A stretch of 64,000 bases of DNA from Mycolicibacterium litorale (GCF_014218295.1 NZ_AP023287.1:62001-126000); one strand, 5' to 3'; shown: positions 7,515 to 18,828, counted from the stretch's first letter. Notes: generated by a model not told the origin, from the sequence alone. Translations and numbers: made by a program.

Positions 7515-9228
7515 TCATCTGGCCAGCTTGTTCGGCAGCGCGGTCGGCATGCTGCCCAACGCGCCCGCGCGTTCCTACGAGTTGTTCACCGACATCACCA
7601 ACTACGACGAAACCGCCTGTGACGCCTGGGTGGGCCGGATCCGGTGCGGTGACATGGACCGCGTCACGCTGTTCCGGGCGTGGTACTCACGCGGCAATTT
7701 CGGCCAGCTGGCCGGCGCCGCCGAGATCTCGATGAACAGCCTGGCCGCGCGGATCCCGATCGGCGGACTGTTCGGGGAGATCACCTACCCGATCACCTCG
7801 CCGCTCGCCATCACGATGGGCTTCGCCGTCCACGAAGCCGAAGAAGGCAACTTCGCCGACGCGATGGAGGCGCTCGACAACGTCCCGCCCGGCGGGGCCG
7901 AGCACCTGATCGCCTGGGTGAAGGCCGTGATCTACGGGGCGGCGGAGCGCTGGACCGACGTGATCGACCAGGTCCGCGGCGCCAACAGTTGGCCGGACAA
8001 GTTCCTGGCCGCGGCGGCCGGGGTCGCGCACGGCGTGGCGGCCGCCAACCTCGGGCTGTTCACCGAAGCCGAACGGCGGCTGACGGAGATGAACACCTCA
8101 CCGGCCGGTCAGGCGTGCGCGCAGACCATTGCCTGGTACCTGGCCATGACCTACCGCAGCCAGGGCAACGAAGAAGGCGCCCGCGCGCTGCTGGAATGGC
8201 TGCAGGCCACTCACCCGGACCCAAAAGTCACCGCGGCGCTGCGGGATCCGTCGTACCGGTTGGTGACCACCACCGCGGAGAAGATCGCGGCGCGCACCGA
8301 TCCGTGGGATCCGGCCAGTGCGGTGGCCGACACCTCGGGGCGGGAGAAACTCCTGGCCGAGGCGCAGGCCGAACTCGACCGGCAGATCGGGCTGAGCCGG
8401 GTCAAGGAGCAGATCGAGGCCTACCGCGCCGCCACTCAGATGGCCAAGATCCGCGCGGCCCGCGGTATGAAGGTGGCTCAGACGTCCAAGCACATGATCT
8501 TCGCGGGACCGCCCGGCACCGGTAAGACGACGATCGCGCGGGTGGTGGCCAACATCCTTGCCGGACTAGGCGTGATCTCCGAACCGAAACTCGTCGAGAC
8601 CTCCCGTAAGGACTTCGTCGCCGAGTACGAGGGCCAGTCCGCGGTGAAGACCGCCCGCACCATCGACCGGGCCGTCGGCGGGGTGCTGTTCATCGACGAG
8701 GCGTACACGCTGGTGCAGGAGCGCGACGGCCGCGCCGACCCGTTCGGTACCGAGGCGCTCGACACGCTGTTGGCGCGGATGGAGAACGACCGCGACCGCC
8801 TGGTGGTTATCATCGCCGGCTACAGCGCCGACATCGACCGCCTGCTGGAGACCAACGACGGTCTGCGCTCCCGTTTCGCCACCCGCATCGAATTCGACTC
8901 CTACTCTCCTGACGAGATCGTGGAGATCGCGAAAGTCATTGCCGCGGCGAATGACTCGACGATCAACGAGGATGCGGCCAAACTGGTGCTCGAGGCGGCG
9001 ACACTGCTCGACCAGCGCACCCTCAACGGAAAGCCGGCGCTCGACATCGCGGGCAACGGCCGCTACGCCCGCCAGTTGGTCGAAGCCGGCGAGCAGAGCC
9101 GCGACATGCGACTGGCACGGTCGCTGGACTTCGAGAGCCTCGGGGTCGAGCAGTTGAGCGAAATCAACGGCGAGGACATGGCGTCGGCGATCGCCGCCGT
9201 GCATGCCCGCCTGAACATCAGCGGGTGA
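7507..9228 (+). CDS. eccA1: EccA1, AAA+ ATPase of ESX-1
   Basis: The 573-residue CbxX/CfqX-type AAA+ ATPase has an N-terminal TPR-like domain (about 1-280). Walker A G-P-P-G-T-G-K-T is at 334-341 and Walker B (V-L-F-I-D-E-A) around 392-399. EccA acts in the cytosol and is thought to release EspG from its PE-PPE cargo. The start ATG at 7507 matches the M-(S/T)-D-(H/R)-L-A-S-L-F opening of the family; an ATG 12 bp upstream would add four residues. It overlaps espH and is followed by eccB1 after 3 bp. Confidence 0.96.
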   Translation: MSDHLASLFGSAVGMLPNAPARSYELFTDITNYDETACDAWVGRIRCGDMDRVTLFRAWYSRGNFGQLAGAAEISMNSLAARIPIGGLFGEITYPITSPLAITMGFAVHEAEEGNFADAMEALDNVPPGGAEHLIAWVKAVIYGAAERWTDVIDQVRGANSWPDKFLAAAAGVAHGVAAANLGLFTEAERRLTEMNTSPAGQACAQTIAWYLAMTYRSQGNEEGARALLEWLQATHPDPKVTAALRDPSYRLVTTTAEKIAARTDPWDPASAVADTSGREKLLAEAQAELDRQIGLSRVKEQIEAYRAATQMAKIRAARGMKVAQTSKHMIFAGPPGTGKTTIARVVANILAGLGVISEPKLVETSRKDFVAEYEGQSAVKTARTIDRAVGGVLFIDEAYTLVQERDGRADPFGTEALDTLLARMENDRDRLVVIIAGYSADIDRLLETNDGLRSRFATRIEFDSYSPDEIVEIAKVIAAANDSTINEDAAKLVLEAATLLDQRTLNGKPALDIAGNGRYARQLVEAGEQSRDMRLARSLDFESLGVEQLSEINGEDMASAIAAVHARLNISG

Positions 9229-9231
9229 TCG

Positions 9232-10728
9232 ATGGCGAGTTTCCGGCTCACTACCAAGGTCCAGGTCAGCGGATGGCGTTTCCTGCTGCGCCGCGTCGAG
9301 CACGCGATCGTGCGCCGCGACACCCGCATGTTCGACGACCCGCTGCAGTTCTACAGCCGCGCGGTCAGCGCCGGCATCATCATCGCCGTCCTCATCTGCC
9401 TGGGTGCGGCGCTGATGGCGTACTTCAAACCGCTGGGCAAGCGCGGCGGTGACCAACTACTCGTCGACCGCACCACCAACCAGCTGTACGTGGTGATGCC
9501 CGGCGGCGGTGAGCTGCGGCCGGTGTACAACCTCACCTCCGCGCGCCTGGTCCTCGGCAACCCCGGCACTCCCGTCGCCGTGAAATCCGATGAGCTGAAC
9601 CGGATGTCGAAGGGCCAGCCGATCGGCATACCCGGTGCGCCGTATGCGACGCCGGTGTCCGGTGCGGCCGAGTCGATGTGGACGCTGTGCGACACCGTCA
9701 CCAAACCCGAGAGCGTGGTGCCGACGGTGGAGACCTCGGTGCTGGTGCGCCCGCTGGTGGTCGACTCCACGGTCGGCCCGATGCGGCCGGATCAGGGCAT
9801 GCTGGTCTCGTTCAAGGGCGCCAACTGGCTCGTGACCGAGGGTGGGCGCCATTCGATCGACCTGGCCGACCGGGCGGTGACCTCGGCGGTGGGCATCCCG
9901 GTGACCGCGCGGGCGACCCCGATCTCGGAAGGGCTGTTCAACGCGCTGCCCAACGCCGGGCCGTGGCAGCTGCCGCAGGTCCCGCGCGCCGGTGAACCCA
10001 ACGCCTCCGGGCTGCCCGCCAACCTGGTGATCGGTTCGGTGTTCAAGACGGTGACCGAATCCGACGAACAGCAGCACTACGTGGTGCTGCCCGACGGCGT
10101 GGCCCGGGTCAACGAACCCACCGCGGCGGCGTTGCGGGCCACGAACTCCTACGGTCTGATCGAGCCGCCGCTGGTGGAAGCCAGTGTCGTGTCGCGGATC
10201 CCGGAGCAGGTGTATGTCTCGCCGCTGCCGGACAAGGCGCTCGACATCCTGCTGCGCGAAGAGGATCCGACGCTGTGCTGGTCGTGGCAGCGAGTCGCGG
10301 GTGATCAGGCGCCCCGCACCAGCGTGATCGCGGGCCGGCGCCTGCCCATCGCCGCGTCGGCACTGAACACCGGCATCCGGCAGATCACCGGCGATTCGAC
10401 GGTCTACATCGACGGCGGGCAGTTCATCCGGCTGCAGTCGCCGGATCCGCGGTATGGCGAGAGCCTGTACTACATCGACCCGCAGGGCGTGCGGTACGGC
10501 ATCCCCGACGAGGAGACCGCGAAGAACCTGGGATTGGTCGGACCGCTGACCGCGCCGTGGCAGGTGGTCAGCCTGCTCGTCGACGGGCCGGTGCTGTCGA
10601 AGCAGGCCGCGCTGCTCGAACACGACACCCTGCCCGCCAACCCCAACCCGCGCAAGGTCGGCGAGGACGGCGCGGACGCAGCGGCCGGAGCCCAACCGGC
10701 CACGTCACGGACCGGAGGCGGCGGATGA
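9232..10728 (+). CDS. eccB1: EccB1, ESX-1 membrane core component
   Basis: The 498-residue protein has a short cytosolic N-terminus, a single membrane helix at about 46-65 ([13 protein letters not shown]) and a large periplasmic part with the EccB repeat fold. EccB, C, D and E build the hexameric inner-membrane channel. Cysteines in the outer domain (D-T-L-C-W and the earlier W-T-L-C-D) probably form the conserved disulfide. Its stop overlaps the eccCa1 ATG as ATGA, so the two are translationally coupled. Confidence 0.96.
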   Translation: MASFRLTTKVQVSGWRFLLRRVEHAIVRRDTRMFDDPLQFYSRAVSAGIIIAVLICLGAALMAYFKPLGKRGGDQLLVDRTTNQLYVVMPGGGELRPVYNLTSARLVLGNPGTPVAVKSDELNRMSKGQPIGIPGAPYATPVSGAAESMWTLCDTVTKPESVVPTVETSVLVRPLVVDSTVGPMRPDQGMLVSFKGANWLVTEGGRHSIDLADRAVTSAVGIPVTARATPISEGLFNALPNAGPWQLPQVPRAGEPNASGLPANLVIGSVFKTVTESDEQQHYVVLPDGVARVNEPTAAALRATNSYGLIEPPLVEASVVSRIPEQVYVSPLPDKALDILLREEDPTLCWSWQRVAGDQAPRTSVIAGRRLPIAASALNTGIRQITGDSTVYIDGGQFIRLQSPDPRYGESLYYIDPQGVRYGIPDEETAKNLGLVGPLTAPWQVVSLLVDGPVLSKQAALLEHDTLPANPNPRKVGEDGADAAAGAQPATSRTGGGG

Positions 10729-12962
10729 CGACGAAGAAGTTCACCCCGATCATCAAGCGGGGGCCGCGCCTGACCCCCGGTGAGATCACCGTGACACCGC
10801 CCGACGACCTGGGTGTCGAGATCCCACCGTCGGGCATCCAGCGCGCGCTGCCGTGGGTGATGGGCGGCTGCATGCTCGGGATGATCGCGATCATGATCTT
10901 CACCGGGGTCCGGCAGCTGTCGCCGTACATGCTGATGATGCCGCTGATGATGGTGATGGCCACGGTGGGCTTCATGGCGGGCGGCGGTTCGGGCGCCAAG
11001 CGGGTGCCGGAGATCAACGCCGACCGCAAGGAGTACCTGCGGTACCTGTCGGGTCTGCGCACCCGGGTCACGTCCTCGGCGGCGGCGCAGGTGACGTTCT
11101 TCAACTACCACGCACCGCATCCCGAGGATCTGCTGTCGATCATCGGCACCAACCGGCAGTGGTCGCGGCAGGCCAACAGCGAGTTCTTCGCCGCCACCCG
11201 GATCGGGCTGGGGTCCGAACCGGCGGTGGACCGGCTGCTCAAACCGTCCATCGGCGGTGACGTCAACGGGCTCTCCGGTCCGCAGGCCGCGCCGCAGCCC
11301 CATCTCGAACCGGTCAGCCACATGTGGGTGACGAAGTTCCTCCGTACTCATGGGCTCATCCACGACTGCCCGAAACTGTTGCAGCTGCGGACGTTTCCGA
11401 CCATCGCGATCGGCGGCGATCCCGCCGGGTCGGCCGCCCTGCTGGCGGCGATGGTCTGCCACCTCGCGGTGTTCCACCCGCCGGACCTGCTGCAGCTGCG
11501 GGTGCTCACCGACAATCCGGAGGATCCGGACTGGAGCTGGCTCAAGTGGCTGCCGCACGTGCAGCACCAGAGCGATTACGACGCCGCCGGGCCCACCCGC
11601 ATGGTGTTCACCCGCCCGGACGGGCTCAGCGATCTGACGGCGCGCGGTCCGCACACCGCCGACTCGGTGCCGAGCGGCCCGTACGTCGTCGTCGTCGACC
11701 TCACCGGAGGACGGGCCGGCTTCCCGGCCGACGGTCGCGCCGGTGTCACCGTGCTGACCCTCGGCAACCACAACGGATCCGCCTACCGGATCCGGGTGGC
11801 GGCCGACGGGACCGCCGACGACCGGCTGCCGAACGCCCCGTTCCGGTTGGTCACCAACGCCAGTGACCGGCTCACCCCCGCTCAGGCCGGCCGCATCGCG
11901 CGCAAGCTGGCGGGCTGGTCGATCACCGGCGCGATCATCGACAAGAACGTCCGGGTGCAGAAGAAGGTCGCCACCGAGTGGCACCAACTCGTCGGCGCCC
12001 AGACCGTCGAGGAGGTCACGCCGGCCCGGTGGCGGATGTTCGCCGACACCGACCGCGACCGCCTCAAGATCCCGTTCGGCCACGAACTGCGCACCGGCGA
12101 CATCATGTACCTCGACATCAAGGAGGGCGCCGAATTCGGCGCCGGTCCGCACGGCATGCTGATCGGCACCACCGGCTCGGGTAAGTCGGAGTTCCTTCGC
12201 ACGCTGATCCTCTCGCTGGCCGCCACCCATCACCCCGATCAGGTCAACCTGCTGCTCACCGACTTCAAGGGCGGGTCGACGTTCCTCGGGATGGAGAAGC
12301 TGCCGCACACCGCGGCCGTCGTCACCAACATGGAAGAGGAATCCGAACTCGTCAGCCGCATGGGTGAGGTGCTCACCGGTGAGCTCGACCGCAGGCAGTC
12401 GATCCTGCGCCAGGCCGGTATGCAGGTCGGCGCGGCGGGCGCCCTGTCGGGTGTGGCGGAATACGAGAAACACCGCGAACGCGGCGCCGACCTGCCTCCG
12501 CTGCCGACACTGTTCGTGGTCGTCGACGAGTTCGCCGAGCTGCTGCAGAACCATCCGGACTTCATCCAGCTCTTCGACCGCATCTGCCGCGTCGGCCGCT
12601 CGCTTCGGGTCCACCTGCTGCTCGCCACGCAGTCGCTCAACACCGGCGGGGTGCGCATCGACAAACTCGAACCCAACCTCACCTACCGAATCGCGTTGCG
12701 CACCACCAGTTCCGCCGAGTCCAAGGCGGTGATCGGCACACCGGAGGCGCAGTACATCACCAACAAGGAAAGCGGTGTGGGCTTCCTGCGGGTCGGCATG
12801 GAGGACCCGGTGAAGTTCCAGAGCGTCTACACCGGCAACCCGTACGTTCCCGCGGCGGCCGTGCAGGAGGACGGGGAGGTCAAACCCCGGCAGAACAACC
12901 GTAATCGGGTGCGTATCCACAAGTTCACCGCCACCCCGATCTTCGACACGGCGGTGTCGTGA
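10725..12962 (+). CDS. eccCa1: EccCa1, membrane FtsK/SpoIIIE ATPase
   Basis: The 745-residue first half of the split EccC motor has two membrane helices at about 44-90 (V-M-G-G-C-M-L-G-M and M-M-P-L-M-M-V-M), a stalk domain and ATPase domain 1. Walker A is G-T-T-G-S-G-K-S at 481-488 and the Walker B region reads [12 protein letters not shown]. EccC powers export and recognises substrates. The start ATG at 10725 gives M-T-T-K-K-F-T-P, as in M. tuberculosis. It is joined to eccCb1 by a TGATG overlap. Confidence 0.96.
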   Translation: MTTKKFTPIIKRGPRLTPGEITVTPPDDLGVEIPPSGIQRALPWVMGGCMLGMIAIMIFTGVRQLSPYMLMMPLMMVMATVGFMAGGGSGAKRVPEINADRKEYLRYLSGLRTRVTSSAAAQVTFFNYHAPHPEDLLSIIGTNRQWSRQANSEFFAATRIGLGSEPAVDRLLKPSIGGDVNGLSGPQAAPQPHLEPVSHMWVTKFLRTHGLIHDCPKLLQLRTFPTIAIGGDPAGSAALLAAMVCHLAVFHPPDLLQLRVLTDNPEDPDWSWLKWLPHVQHQSDYDAAGPTRMVFTRPDGLSDLTARGPHTADSVPSGPYVVVVDLTGGRAGFPADGRAGVTVLTLGNHNGSAYRIRVAADGTADDRLPNAPFRLVTNASDRLTPAQAGRIARKLAGWSITGAIIDKNVRVQKKVATEWHQLVGAQTVEEVTPARWRMFADTDRDRLKIPFGHELRTGDIMYLDIKEGAEFGAGPHGMLIGTTGSGKSEFLRTLILSLAATHHPDQVNLLLTDFKGGSTFLGMEKLPHTAAVVTNMEEESELVSRMGEVLTGELDRRQSILRQAGMQVGAAGALSGVAEYEKHRERGADLPPLPTLFVVVDEFAELLQNHPDFIQLFDRICRVGRSLRVHLLLATQSLNTGGVRIDKLEPNLTYRIALRTTSSAESKAVIGTPEAQYITNKESGVGFLRVGMEDPVKFQSVYTGNPYVPAAAVQEDGEVKPRQNNRNRVRIHKFTATPIFDTAVS

Positions 12963-14752
12963 TGACGGCGTCGAGGCAGGCCGCAGAACAGAAGGTGCTG
13001 CGCGAGGTCGTCCTGGACCAGTTGACGACGGGCGAGACCCGCGCCTACCGGATGTGGCTGCCGCCGCTGACGGATCCGACACCGGTCAACGAACTCGTCG
13101 AGCGCGACCATCAGCGCCGCCCGCTGCGGTTCGGCCTGGGCATCATGGACGAACCGCGCAGGCACCGCCAGGAGGTCTGGGGTGTCGACGTGTCGGCGGC
13201 CGGCGGCAACATCGCGATCGGCGGCGCCCCGCAGACCGGCAAGTCGACGTTCCTGCAGACGCTGATGATGTCGGCGGCGGCCACGCATTCCCCGCGCGAC
13301 GTGCAGTTCTACTGTGTCGACCTCGGCGGCGGTGGTCTGCTGTACCTCGAGGACCTGCCGCACGTCGGCGGCGTCGCGACCCGTGCGGAGCCGGATCGGG
13401 TCAACCGGGTGGTGGCCGAGGTGAAAGCGGTTCAGCGGCAACGGGAGCGGACGTTCAAGGAACTGCGCGTCGGATCGATCGCGGGCTACCGGCAGATGCG
13501 GGATGATCCGAACAACCCGGCCGCCGCCGATCCGTTCGGCGACGTGTTCCTGGTGATCGACGGGTGGCCGGCATTCGTCGCGGAGTTTCCCGACCTGGAG
13601 CCGGTCGTCCAGGATCTGGCTGGGCAGGGCCTGGCGTTCGGGGTGCACGTCATCATCTCGACGCCGCGCTGGACGGAGCTGAAGTCGCGGGTCCGCGACT
13701 ACCTCGGCACCAAGATCGAGTTCCGGCTCGGCGACGTCAACGAGACGCAGATCGACCGCATCACCCGGGAGATTCCGGCCAACCGGCCGGGCCGGGCGAT
13801 CTCGATGGAGAAGCACCACCTGATGATGGGGGTGCCCCGCCTCGACGGTGTGCACAGTTCCGCCAACCTGGTGCCCGCCATCTCGGCGGCCGTCGCGCAG
13901 ATCGCGGCGCAGCACACGGTGCGGGCCCCGCAGGTGCGGGTGCTGCCCGAACGGGTGTACCTGCACGAGCTCGACCCGAACCCGCCCGGACCGGATTCCG
14001 ACTACCGCACCCGGTGGCGGATTCCGCTCGGCGTGCGCGAGTCCGATCTCAGCGTCGCCTACAACCAGATGCAGATGACGCCGCACCTGTTGATCTTCGG
14101 TGCGCCGAAGTCCGGCAAAACGACGATCGCGCATGCGGTGGCGCAGGCGATCTGCCGCCGCAACAGCCCCCAGCAAGTGCGTTTCATGCTGGCTGACTAC
14201 CGGTCGGCGTTGCTGGATGCCGTGCCCCAGAGCCACCTCCTCGACGCCGGTGCGGTGAACCGCAACCACGCGTCACTGGAGGCGGCAATCAAGGCTCTGG
14301 CAACCAACCTGCAGAAACGACTGCCGCCGCCGGACCTCACCACCGCCCAGCTGCGCTCGCGCTCCTGGTGGAGCGGACCCGACGTGGTGCTGCTCGTCGA
14401 CGATTGGCACATGATCGTCGCTGCCTCGGGCATGGTGCCGCCGATGGCGCCGCTGGCCCCGCTGCTGCCCGCGGCGGCCGACATCGGGCTGCACATCATC
14501 GTGACCTGCCAGATGAGCCAGGCGCATCGGGCCACGATGGACAAGTTCGTGGGCGCCGCGTACGGCGCCGGAACCCCGACGCTGTTCCTGTCGGGGGAGA
14601 AGACGGAGTTCCCGTCGAGCGAGATCAAGCTCCGTAAACGGCCGCCTGGCCAGGCGCTTCTGGTGTCGCCGGACGGTAAGGAGGTCGTGCAGGCGGCCTA
14701 TGTGGATCCCCCCGAAGAAGAAGTGTTAGCACCACCCCCGCAGGGCGGTTAG
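12962..14752 (+). CDS. eccCb1: EccCb1, cytosolic ATPase half of EccC
   Basis: The 596-residue protein holds two further FtsK-type ATPase domains, with P-loops G-A-P-Q-T-G-K-S-T (about residue 90) and G-A-P-K-S-G-K-T-T (about 380). The C-terminal domain of EccCb1 binds the C-terminal signal of EsxB. The ATG at 12962 is chosen because M-T-A-S fits the family; a GTG one codon upstream is possible. A promoter for PE35 onward may lie in the 146-bp gap that follows. Confidence 0.95.
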   Translation: MTASRQAAEQKVLREVVLDQLTTGETRAYRMWLPPLTDPTPVNELVERDHQRRPLRFGLGIMDEPRRHRQEVWGVDVSAAGGNIAIGGAPQTGKSTFLQTLMMSAAATHSPRDVQFYCVDLGGGGLLYLEDLPHVGGVATRAEPDRVNRVVAEVKAVQRQRERTFKELRVGSIAGYRQMRDDPNNPAAADPFGDVFLVIDGWPAFVAEFPDLEPVVQDLAGQGLAFGVHVIISTPRWTELKSRVRDYLGTKIEFRLGDVNETQIDRITREIPANRPGRAISMEKHHLMMGVPRLDGVHSSANLVPAISAAVAQIAAQHTVRAPQVRVLPERVYLHELDPNPPGPDSDYRTRWRIPLGVRESDLSVAYNQMQMTPHLLIFGAPKSGKTTIAHAVAQAICRRNSPQQVRFMLADYRSALLDAVPQSHLLDAGAVNRNHASLEAAIKALATNLQKRLPPPDLTTAQLRSRSWWSGPDVVLLVDDWHMIVAASGMVPPMAPLAPLLPAAADIGLHIIVTCQMSQAHRATMDKFVGAAYGAGTPTLFLSGEKTEFPSSEIKLRKRPPGQALLVSPDGKEVVQAAYVDPPEEEVLAPPPQGG

Positions 14753-14898
14753 TATCTAACCAGAGCGTTACAGCAACGTTGGTGGATCCACGCCAGCAAA
14801 TAGTCGGGGGATGAGTCCGGAGACGACGGGGCACCTGTGCTCGAGCCGTTCACGATCGCTTGTCCTGCTTATCGGGAACCAGTAAAGGAGATGTGCAA

Positions 14899-15192
14899 AT
14901 GCAACCTCTCGAGCACAATCCGGGCGCGGCAGGCATCGGCGGCCAGGTCGTCGCAAATGGTGCGCGGGGTCTGGCCGGCGGTACGGCGGCTACCGCCGCG
15001 GTGACGGCGCTGGTGCCGGCCGGGGCCGACGAGGTGTCGGCGATGGCGGCCGCCACCTTCGCCGCCGAGGGTGCCGAGACCCTGGCGCTGAACACCTTCG
15101 CGCAGGAGGAGCTGTCCCGCGCGGGTGCGGCGTTCACGGAGATCTCGGGCATCTACGCCGCCGTCGACGCCGCGAACGCCAGCACGTTCTGA
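14899..15192 (+). CDS. PE35: PE35, ESX-1 PE protein
   Basis: The 97-residue PE-family protein has the L-V-P-A-G-A-D-E-V-S-A segment of the PE domain and a C-terminal YxxxD export signal at Y86-D90. PE35 pairs with PPE68 as a helical dimer and is exported or surface-bound. AAAGGAG (14884-14890) is 8 bp before the ATG, which decides the start; longer frames upstream lack this. The 146-bp gap before it may hold an internal promoter for PE35-PPE68-esxB-esxA. Confidence 0.93.
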   Translation: MQPLEHNPGAAGIGGQVVANGARGLAGGTAATAAVTALVPAGADEVSAMAAATFAAEGAETLALNTFAQEELSRAGAAFTEISGIYAAVDAANASTF

Positions 15193-15230
15193 GCGGACTG
15201 CGGGTCTCCTGACGGAGTGACGCACTCACC

Positions 15231-16571
15231 ATGGCACTGACGGGCATACCCCTCCCACCGACCTGGACGGCAATGCCGCCCGAGGTCAACACCGGGCGGT
15301 TGATGGCTGGAGCCGGCCCCGCGCCGATGCTCCAGGCCGCCGCCGGGTGGGAGGCGCTCGCGCTGCTGTTGGAGACCCAGGCCGACGAGTTGGCCGCCAG
15401 CCTCGCGAACCTGTCGTCGGTGTGGACCGGTGGTGCGAGTGAACGGGCCGTCGCCGCGACCATGCCGATGGTCGTGTGGCTGCGGACCACCTCGGCCCAG
15501 GCCATGAAGCGGGCGCTGCAGGCGACCAATCAGGCGAACTCCTACTCCCTTGCATTGGCAACTACTCCGCCGATTCCGGAGATCGAGCAGAACCACGTCA
15601 CGCACGCGGTGCTCGAGGCGACGAACTTCCTGGGCATCAACACCGTGCCCATCGCGGTGAACGAGTTCGACTACTTCGTCCGGATGTGGAACCAGGCCGC
15701 CGGGGCGATGGACGTCTACCAGGCCGAGACGCAGATGAACCTGCTGTTCGAGCCGATCCCACCGATGAAGCCGATCGTCATTCCCGGCGTCGGGGAGAGC
15801 ACCGGCGTCGCGGCGGCCGCCCAGGCGGCGGCGCGCGCACCGATGGGCGCTGCGCGCAACGCGATCATCGCCGGAGCCAGCGCCACCGCGAAGATGGAAT
15901 CGGTCGGCCTCAACGCCGGCCGGGCGATGGCGCAGGGGAACATGGCAGCCCAGCGCGCCCAGGGCGCCGTGCAGAAGGGCGAGAACGCCGCTCAGCAGGC
16001 CGGGCAGCAGCCGCAGGACCAGATGATGCAGCAGGGCGTGCAGATGGGCGTCCAGATGGCCGGCCAGCTCGGCTCGATGGCCGCCCAGGTGCCGCAGCAG
16101 TTCGGGCAGATGGTGCAGACGCCGATGCAGATGCTGACCCAGCCGCTGCAGCAGGTGTCGTCGATCTTCGGGCAGTTGGGCGGCGGCCTTGGCAGTGACA
16201 AGGCGCAGATCGGCCTGATCGGCGCCACCCCGTTCTCCAACCACCCGTTGGCCGGCGGGTCGGGCGCGAGTGCCGGAGCCGGTCTGGTGCGCGCGGCGTC
16301 GCTGCCCGGTGCCGGCGGAACCTCGGCGCGAACTCCGTTGATGGCCAACCTGATCGGCGACAAGGTCGAGGCCGCGCCGGTCGCGGTCGGTGCCGGGGCG
16401 GCGGCCGGGGCCACCGTCGGCGGATTGGCACCGGTCGGCGGTGCGGGCGGCGGCATGGGCCCGATGGGGATGGCCGGACAGAACGCGAAGAGCGGTGGTT
16501 CCAAACCGGGGCTGACCGCACCAGCACCCCTCGTCCACGACCTGGACGAGGACGAAGGCGACGACTGGTAG
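15231..16571 (+). CDS. PPE68: PPE68, ESX-1 PPE protein
   Basis: The 446-residue protein has the PPE domain in about 1-175 (P-L-P-P-T-W, M-P-P-E-V-N-T and the W-x-G turn V-W-T-G-G). A long Ala/Gly/Gln/Met-rich part follows, and an acidic end L-D-E-D-E-G-D-D-W. The M/Q-rich segment (about 260-315) has repeated Q-x-x-Q-M patterns. PPE68 pairs with PE35 and is the likely client of EspG1. It lies in the esxBA transcription unit and is followed by a small hairpin. Confidence 0.94.
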   Translation: MALTGIPLPPTWTAMPPEVNTGRLMAGAGPAPMLQAAAGWEALALLLETQADELAASLANLSSVWTGGASERAVAATMPMVVWLRTTSAQAMKRALQATNQANSYSLALATTPPIPEIEQNHVTHAVLEATNFLGINTVPIAVNEFDYFVRMWNQAAGAMDVYQAETQMNLLFEPIPPMKPIVIPGVGESTGVAAAAQAAARAPMGAARNAIIAGASATAKMESVGLNAGRAMAQGNMAAQRAQGAVQKGENAAQQAGQQPQDQMMQQGVQMGVQMAGQLGSMAAQVPQQFGQMVQTPMQMLTQPLQQVSSIFGQLGGGLGSDKAQIGLIGATPFSNHPLAGGSGASAGAGLVRAASLPGAGGTSARTPLMANLIGDKVEAAPVAVGAGAAAGATVGGLAPVGGAGGGMGPMGMAGQNAKSGGSKPGLTAPAPLVHDLDEDEGDDW

Positions 16572-16587
16572 GCCGTCGCACGACAGA

Positions 16588-16610
16588 CTTCCCGGTCACC
16601 TGACCGGAAG
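16588..16610 (+). promoter_or_regulatory. Hairpin in the PPE68-esxB gap
   Basis: CTTCC-c-GGTCA and TGACCGGAAG form a 10-bp stem with one bulged base and a 2-nt turn. It sits 17 bp after PPE68 and 51 bp before esxB. It could protect a processed esxBA transcript or slow transcription into it. There is no U-tract. Confidence 0.4.
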
Positions 16611-16661
16611 ACTCGCCATTTCCCGTGGTGAGGACACAGGAAAAGAAGGATGTATCCGCAC

Positions 16662-16961
16662 ATGGCAATGAATACCGATATTGCTGTCCTCGCCAAGGAG
16701 GCCAGCAACTTCGAGCGAATCTCGGGCGAGCTGCAAGGCGTCATGCGGTCGGTGGACGCCACCGCCAACAGCCTGCTCCCGCAGTGGCGCGGTCAGGCCG
16801 GCGAAGCGGCGCAGGCGGCACTGCTGCGCTACCAGGAGGCCGCTCAGGCGCAGATCCAGACCCTGACCGAGATCTCCTCGAACATCCACACGTCGGGCAC
16901 CCAGTACGGCTCGACCGACGAGGATCAGGCCGGCTCGCTCGCGTCGTCCATGAACCTCTGA
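16662..16961 (+). CDS. esxB: EsxB (CFP-10), secreted WXG100 protein
   Basis: The 99-residue WXG100 protein has W-R-G at 42-44 and the export signal Y82-G-S-T-D86 followed by a flexible C-terminus ending S-S-M-N-L, which docks on EccCb1. It forms a tight helical heterodimer with EsxA. The start is set at 16662 because AGGAAAAGAAGG lies about 12 bp upstream and M-A-M-N-T-D fits the family; an ATG at 16650 touches the ribosome site and is less likely. Confidence 0.94.
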   Translation: MAMNTDIAVLAKEASNFERISGELQGVMRSVDATANSLLPQWRGQAGEAAQAALLRYQEAAQAQIQTLTEISSNIHTSGTQYGSTDEDQAGSLASSMNL

Positions 16962-16991
16962 CCACCCACAGACCAACTCAAGGAGAGATCA

Positions 16992-17279
16992 ATGTCGGAA
17001 CAGGTATGGAACTTCGCGGGCATCGAAGGCGGCGCGGGCGAGATCAACGGCGCGGTCAGCACCACCCAGGGGCTGCTCGACGAGGGCAAGGCTTCGCTCG
17101 GCGCGCTGGCGGCGGTGTGGGGCGGCTCGGGTTCGGAGGCCTACCAGGCCGTCCAGGCCCGCTGGGACAATACCTCGGCCGAGCTCAACGCGGCCCTGCA
17201 GAACCTCGCCCAGACCATCAGCGAGGCCGGTTCGACCATGGCTCAGACCGAAGCCGGCGTCACCGGAATGTTCGCCTGA
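16992..17279 (+). CDS. esxA: EsxA (ESAT-6), secreted WXG100 protein
   Basis: The 95-residue protein has W43-G-G45, matching the position of the ESAT-6 motif, an [12 protein letters not shown] opening and the M-F-A end. EsxA is the main ESX-1 substrate with EsxB. In rapid growers the system also affects distributive conjugal transfer, while in pathogens it permeabilises phagosomes. AGGAGAG lies 5 bp before the ATG. A strong hairpin follows the gene. Confidence 0.96.
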   Translation: MSEQVWNFAGIEGGAGEINGAVSTTQGLLDEGKASLGALAAVWGGSGSEAYQAVQARWDNTSAELNAALQNLAQTISEAGSTMAQTEAGVTGMFA

Positions 17280-17288
17280 CACACAGCT

Positions 17289-17351
17289 GCACGAAAGGTG
17301 GGCGGGACAGGCCAGCCGTCACCGTGCTGGCCGGCCTCGCCCACCTCGTGC
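17289..17351 (+). terminator. Large hairpin after esxA
   Basis: GCACGA-aa-GGTGGGCG pairs with CGCCCACC-TCGTGC (14 bp with a 2-nt bulge). An inner 7-bp stem GGCCAGC/GCTGGCC (310-316 and 326-332 of the 17 kb block) stacks inside it. The whole structure spans 63 nt and lacks a U-tract. It most likely ends or stabilises the esxBA message, so espI and later genes would be made at a lower level. Confidence 0.6.
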
Positions 17352-17385
17352 GCTTCGGCGCAAACCCACCATCGAGAGGCTTCCC

Positions 17386-18828
17386 ATGTCGGCCGACTAT
17401 GACCGGCTCTTCCACTCCCCAGACGCCGCTCAGACGCCTGACGAGGCGACCGTGCATGTCGACCGCGACGCCCTGATGCAGGGCAACGCCGCGGCGCCCG
17501 CGCCGGCCGGCGGTTCGACCCGCCCCGAATCCGCGGCGCCACCCCCGCTGCCGATCACCCCGCCGCGCACCCAGGCGGCGCCGGCCCCGCCGCCGCGGCA
17601 CGCCGAGATCACCACCCAGATGCCGCCCACCACGCAGGCGCCGTCACCGCAGACCGCGCCGCCGCAGGCGACCACGCCGCAGCGGCCGCCCAACGGCATG
17701 ATGCGCACGCCGCAGACCAACCTGCCCGGCGGCGCCCGCTTCGAGGCGCCGCGACAGGCGACCACACCGGCACCCCGCCCCGCGCCCGCGCCGCCGCCGT
17801 CGGCACACTTCGCCGACGCCCCGCCGGCCGAGACAGCATGGCAGCCCGGACAGCCGCCCGCCCAGCCGGCACCCACGTCGGCCGCCGCGATGGGCAACCA
17901 CCGCGCCATCGACGCGCTGTCGCACGTCGGGGTGAAGTCCGCGGTCAAGATGCCGTCGCAGCGCGGCTGGCGCCACCTGCTGTACCTGCTGACCCGGATC
18001 AACCTCGGGCTGTCCCCGGACGAGCTCTACGAGATGGATCTGCACGCGCGGATCCGGCGCAATGCGCGTGATTCCTACCAGATCGGCGTGCTGGGGCTGA
18101 AGGGCGGCGTCGGCAAGACCGCCGTCACCGTGGCGCTGGGCTCGACGCTGGCGAAGGTGCGCGGCGACCGGATCCTGGCCATCGACGCCGACCCCGACGC
18201 CGGCAACCTCGCCGACCGGGCCGGCCGCCAGTCCGCGGCCACGATCGCCGATCTGCTCTCGGACAAGGAACTGGCGCGCTACAACGACATTCGCGCCTAT
18301 ACGAGCATGAACGGCGCCAACCTCGAGGTGCTGTCCTCCGAGGAGTACAGCCAGGCCCGCCGCGAGTTCAACGACGACGACTGGAAGGGCGCGACCGAAG
18401 TCGTGTCGCGGTACTACAACCTGGTGCTCGCCGACTGCGGGGCCGGGCTGTTCCAGCCGGCGGCGCGGGCGGTGCTCTCGACAGTCTCGGGTCTGGTGAT
18501 CGTCGCCAGCGCGTCCATCGACGGTGCCCGCCAGGCGGCGGTGACGATGGACTGGATGCGCCAGAACGGTTACCAGGATCTGCTGGGCCGCTCGTGTGTG
18601 GTGATCAACCACGTGGTGCCGGGCAAGCCCAACATCGATGTGGCCGATCTTGTTCAGCAATTCGAACGACATGTGGCGCCGGGCCGTGTCATCGTGCTGC
18701 CGTGGGACAAGCACATCGCGGCAGGCACCGAGATCCAGCTCGACCTGCTGGACAAGACCTTCCAGCGGCGGATCACCGAGTTGGCGGCCGCCTTGTCTGA
18801 CGACTTCGACAGGCTCGAACGCCGTTGA
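17386..18828 (+). CDS. espI: EspI, MinD-like regulatory ATPase of ESX-1
   Basis: The 480-residue protein has a Pro/Ala/Thr-rich disordered N-terminus (about 20-170), then a ParA/MinD ATPase domain with K-G-G-V-G-K-T at 239-245 and A-I-D-A-D-P-D-A-G. The residue after the P-loop Thr is Ala rather than a second Thr, unlike its paralogue at 4246-5586. In M. tuberculosis EspI lowers ESX-1 activity when ATP is limiting. Its stop overlaps the TTG start of eccD1. Confidence 0.9.
   Translation: MSADYDRLFHSPDAAQTPDEATVHVDRDALMQGNAAAPAPAGGSTRPESAAPPPLPITPPRTQAAPAPPPRHAEITTQMPPTTQAPSPQTAPPQATTPQRPPNGMMRTPQTNLPGGARFEAPRQATTPAPRPAPAPPPSAHFADAPPAETAWQPGQPPAQPAPTSAAAMGNHRAIDALSHVGVKSAVKMPSQRGWRHLLYLLTRINLGLSPDELYEMDLHARIRRNARDSYQIGVLGLKGGVGKTAVTVALGSTLAKVRGDRILAIDADPDAGNLADRAGRQSAATIADLLSDKELARYNDIRAYTSMNGANLEVLSSEEYSQARREFNDDDWKGATEVVSRYYNLVLADCGAGLFQPAARAVLSTVSGLVIVASASIDGARQAAVTMDWMRQNGYQDLLGRSCVVINHVVPGKPNIDVADLVQQFERHVAPGRVIVLPWDKHIAAGTEIQLDLLDKTFQRRITELAAALSDDFDRLERR

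Noticed and set aside
10470..13082. 870-codon open frame on the minus strand over eccB1, eccCa1 and eccCb1
   Set aside because: It is antisense to clearly conserved ESX-1 genes, is rich in Arg, Gly and His as GC-rich shadows are, and has no domain or ribosome site.
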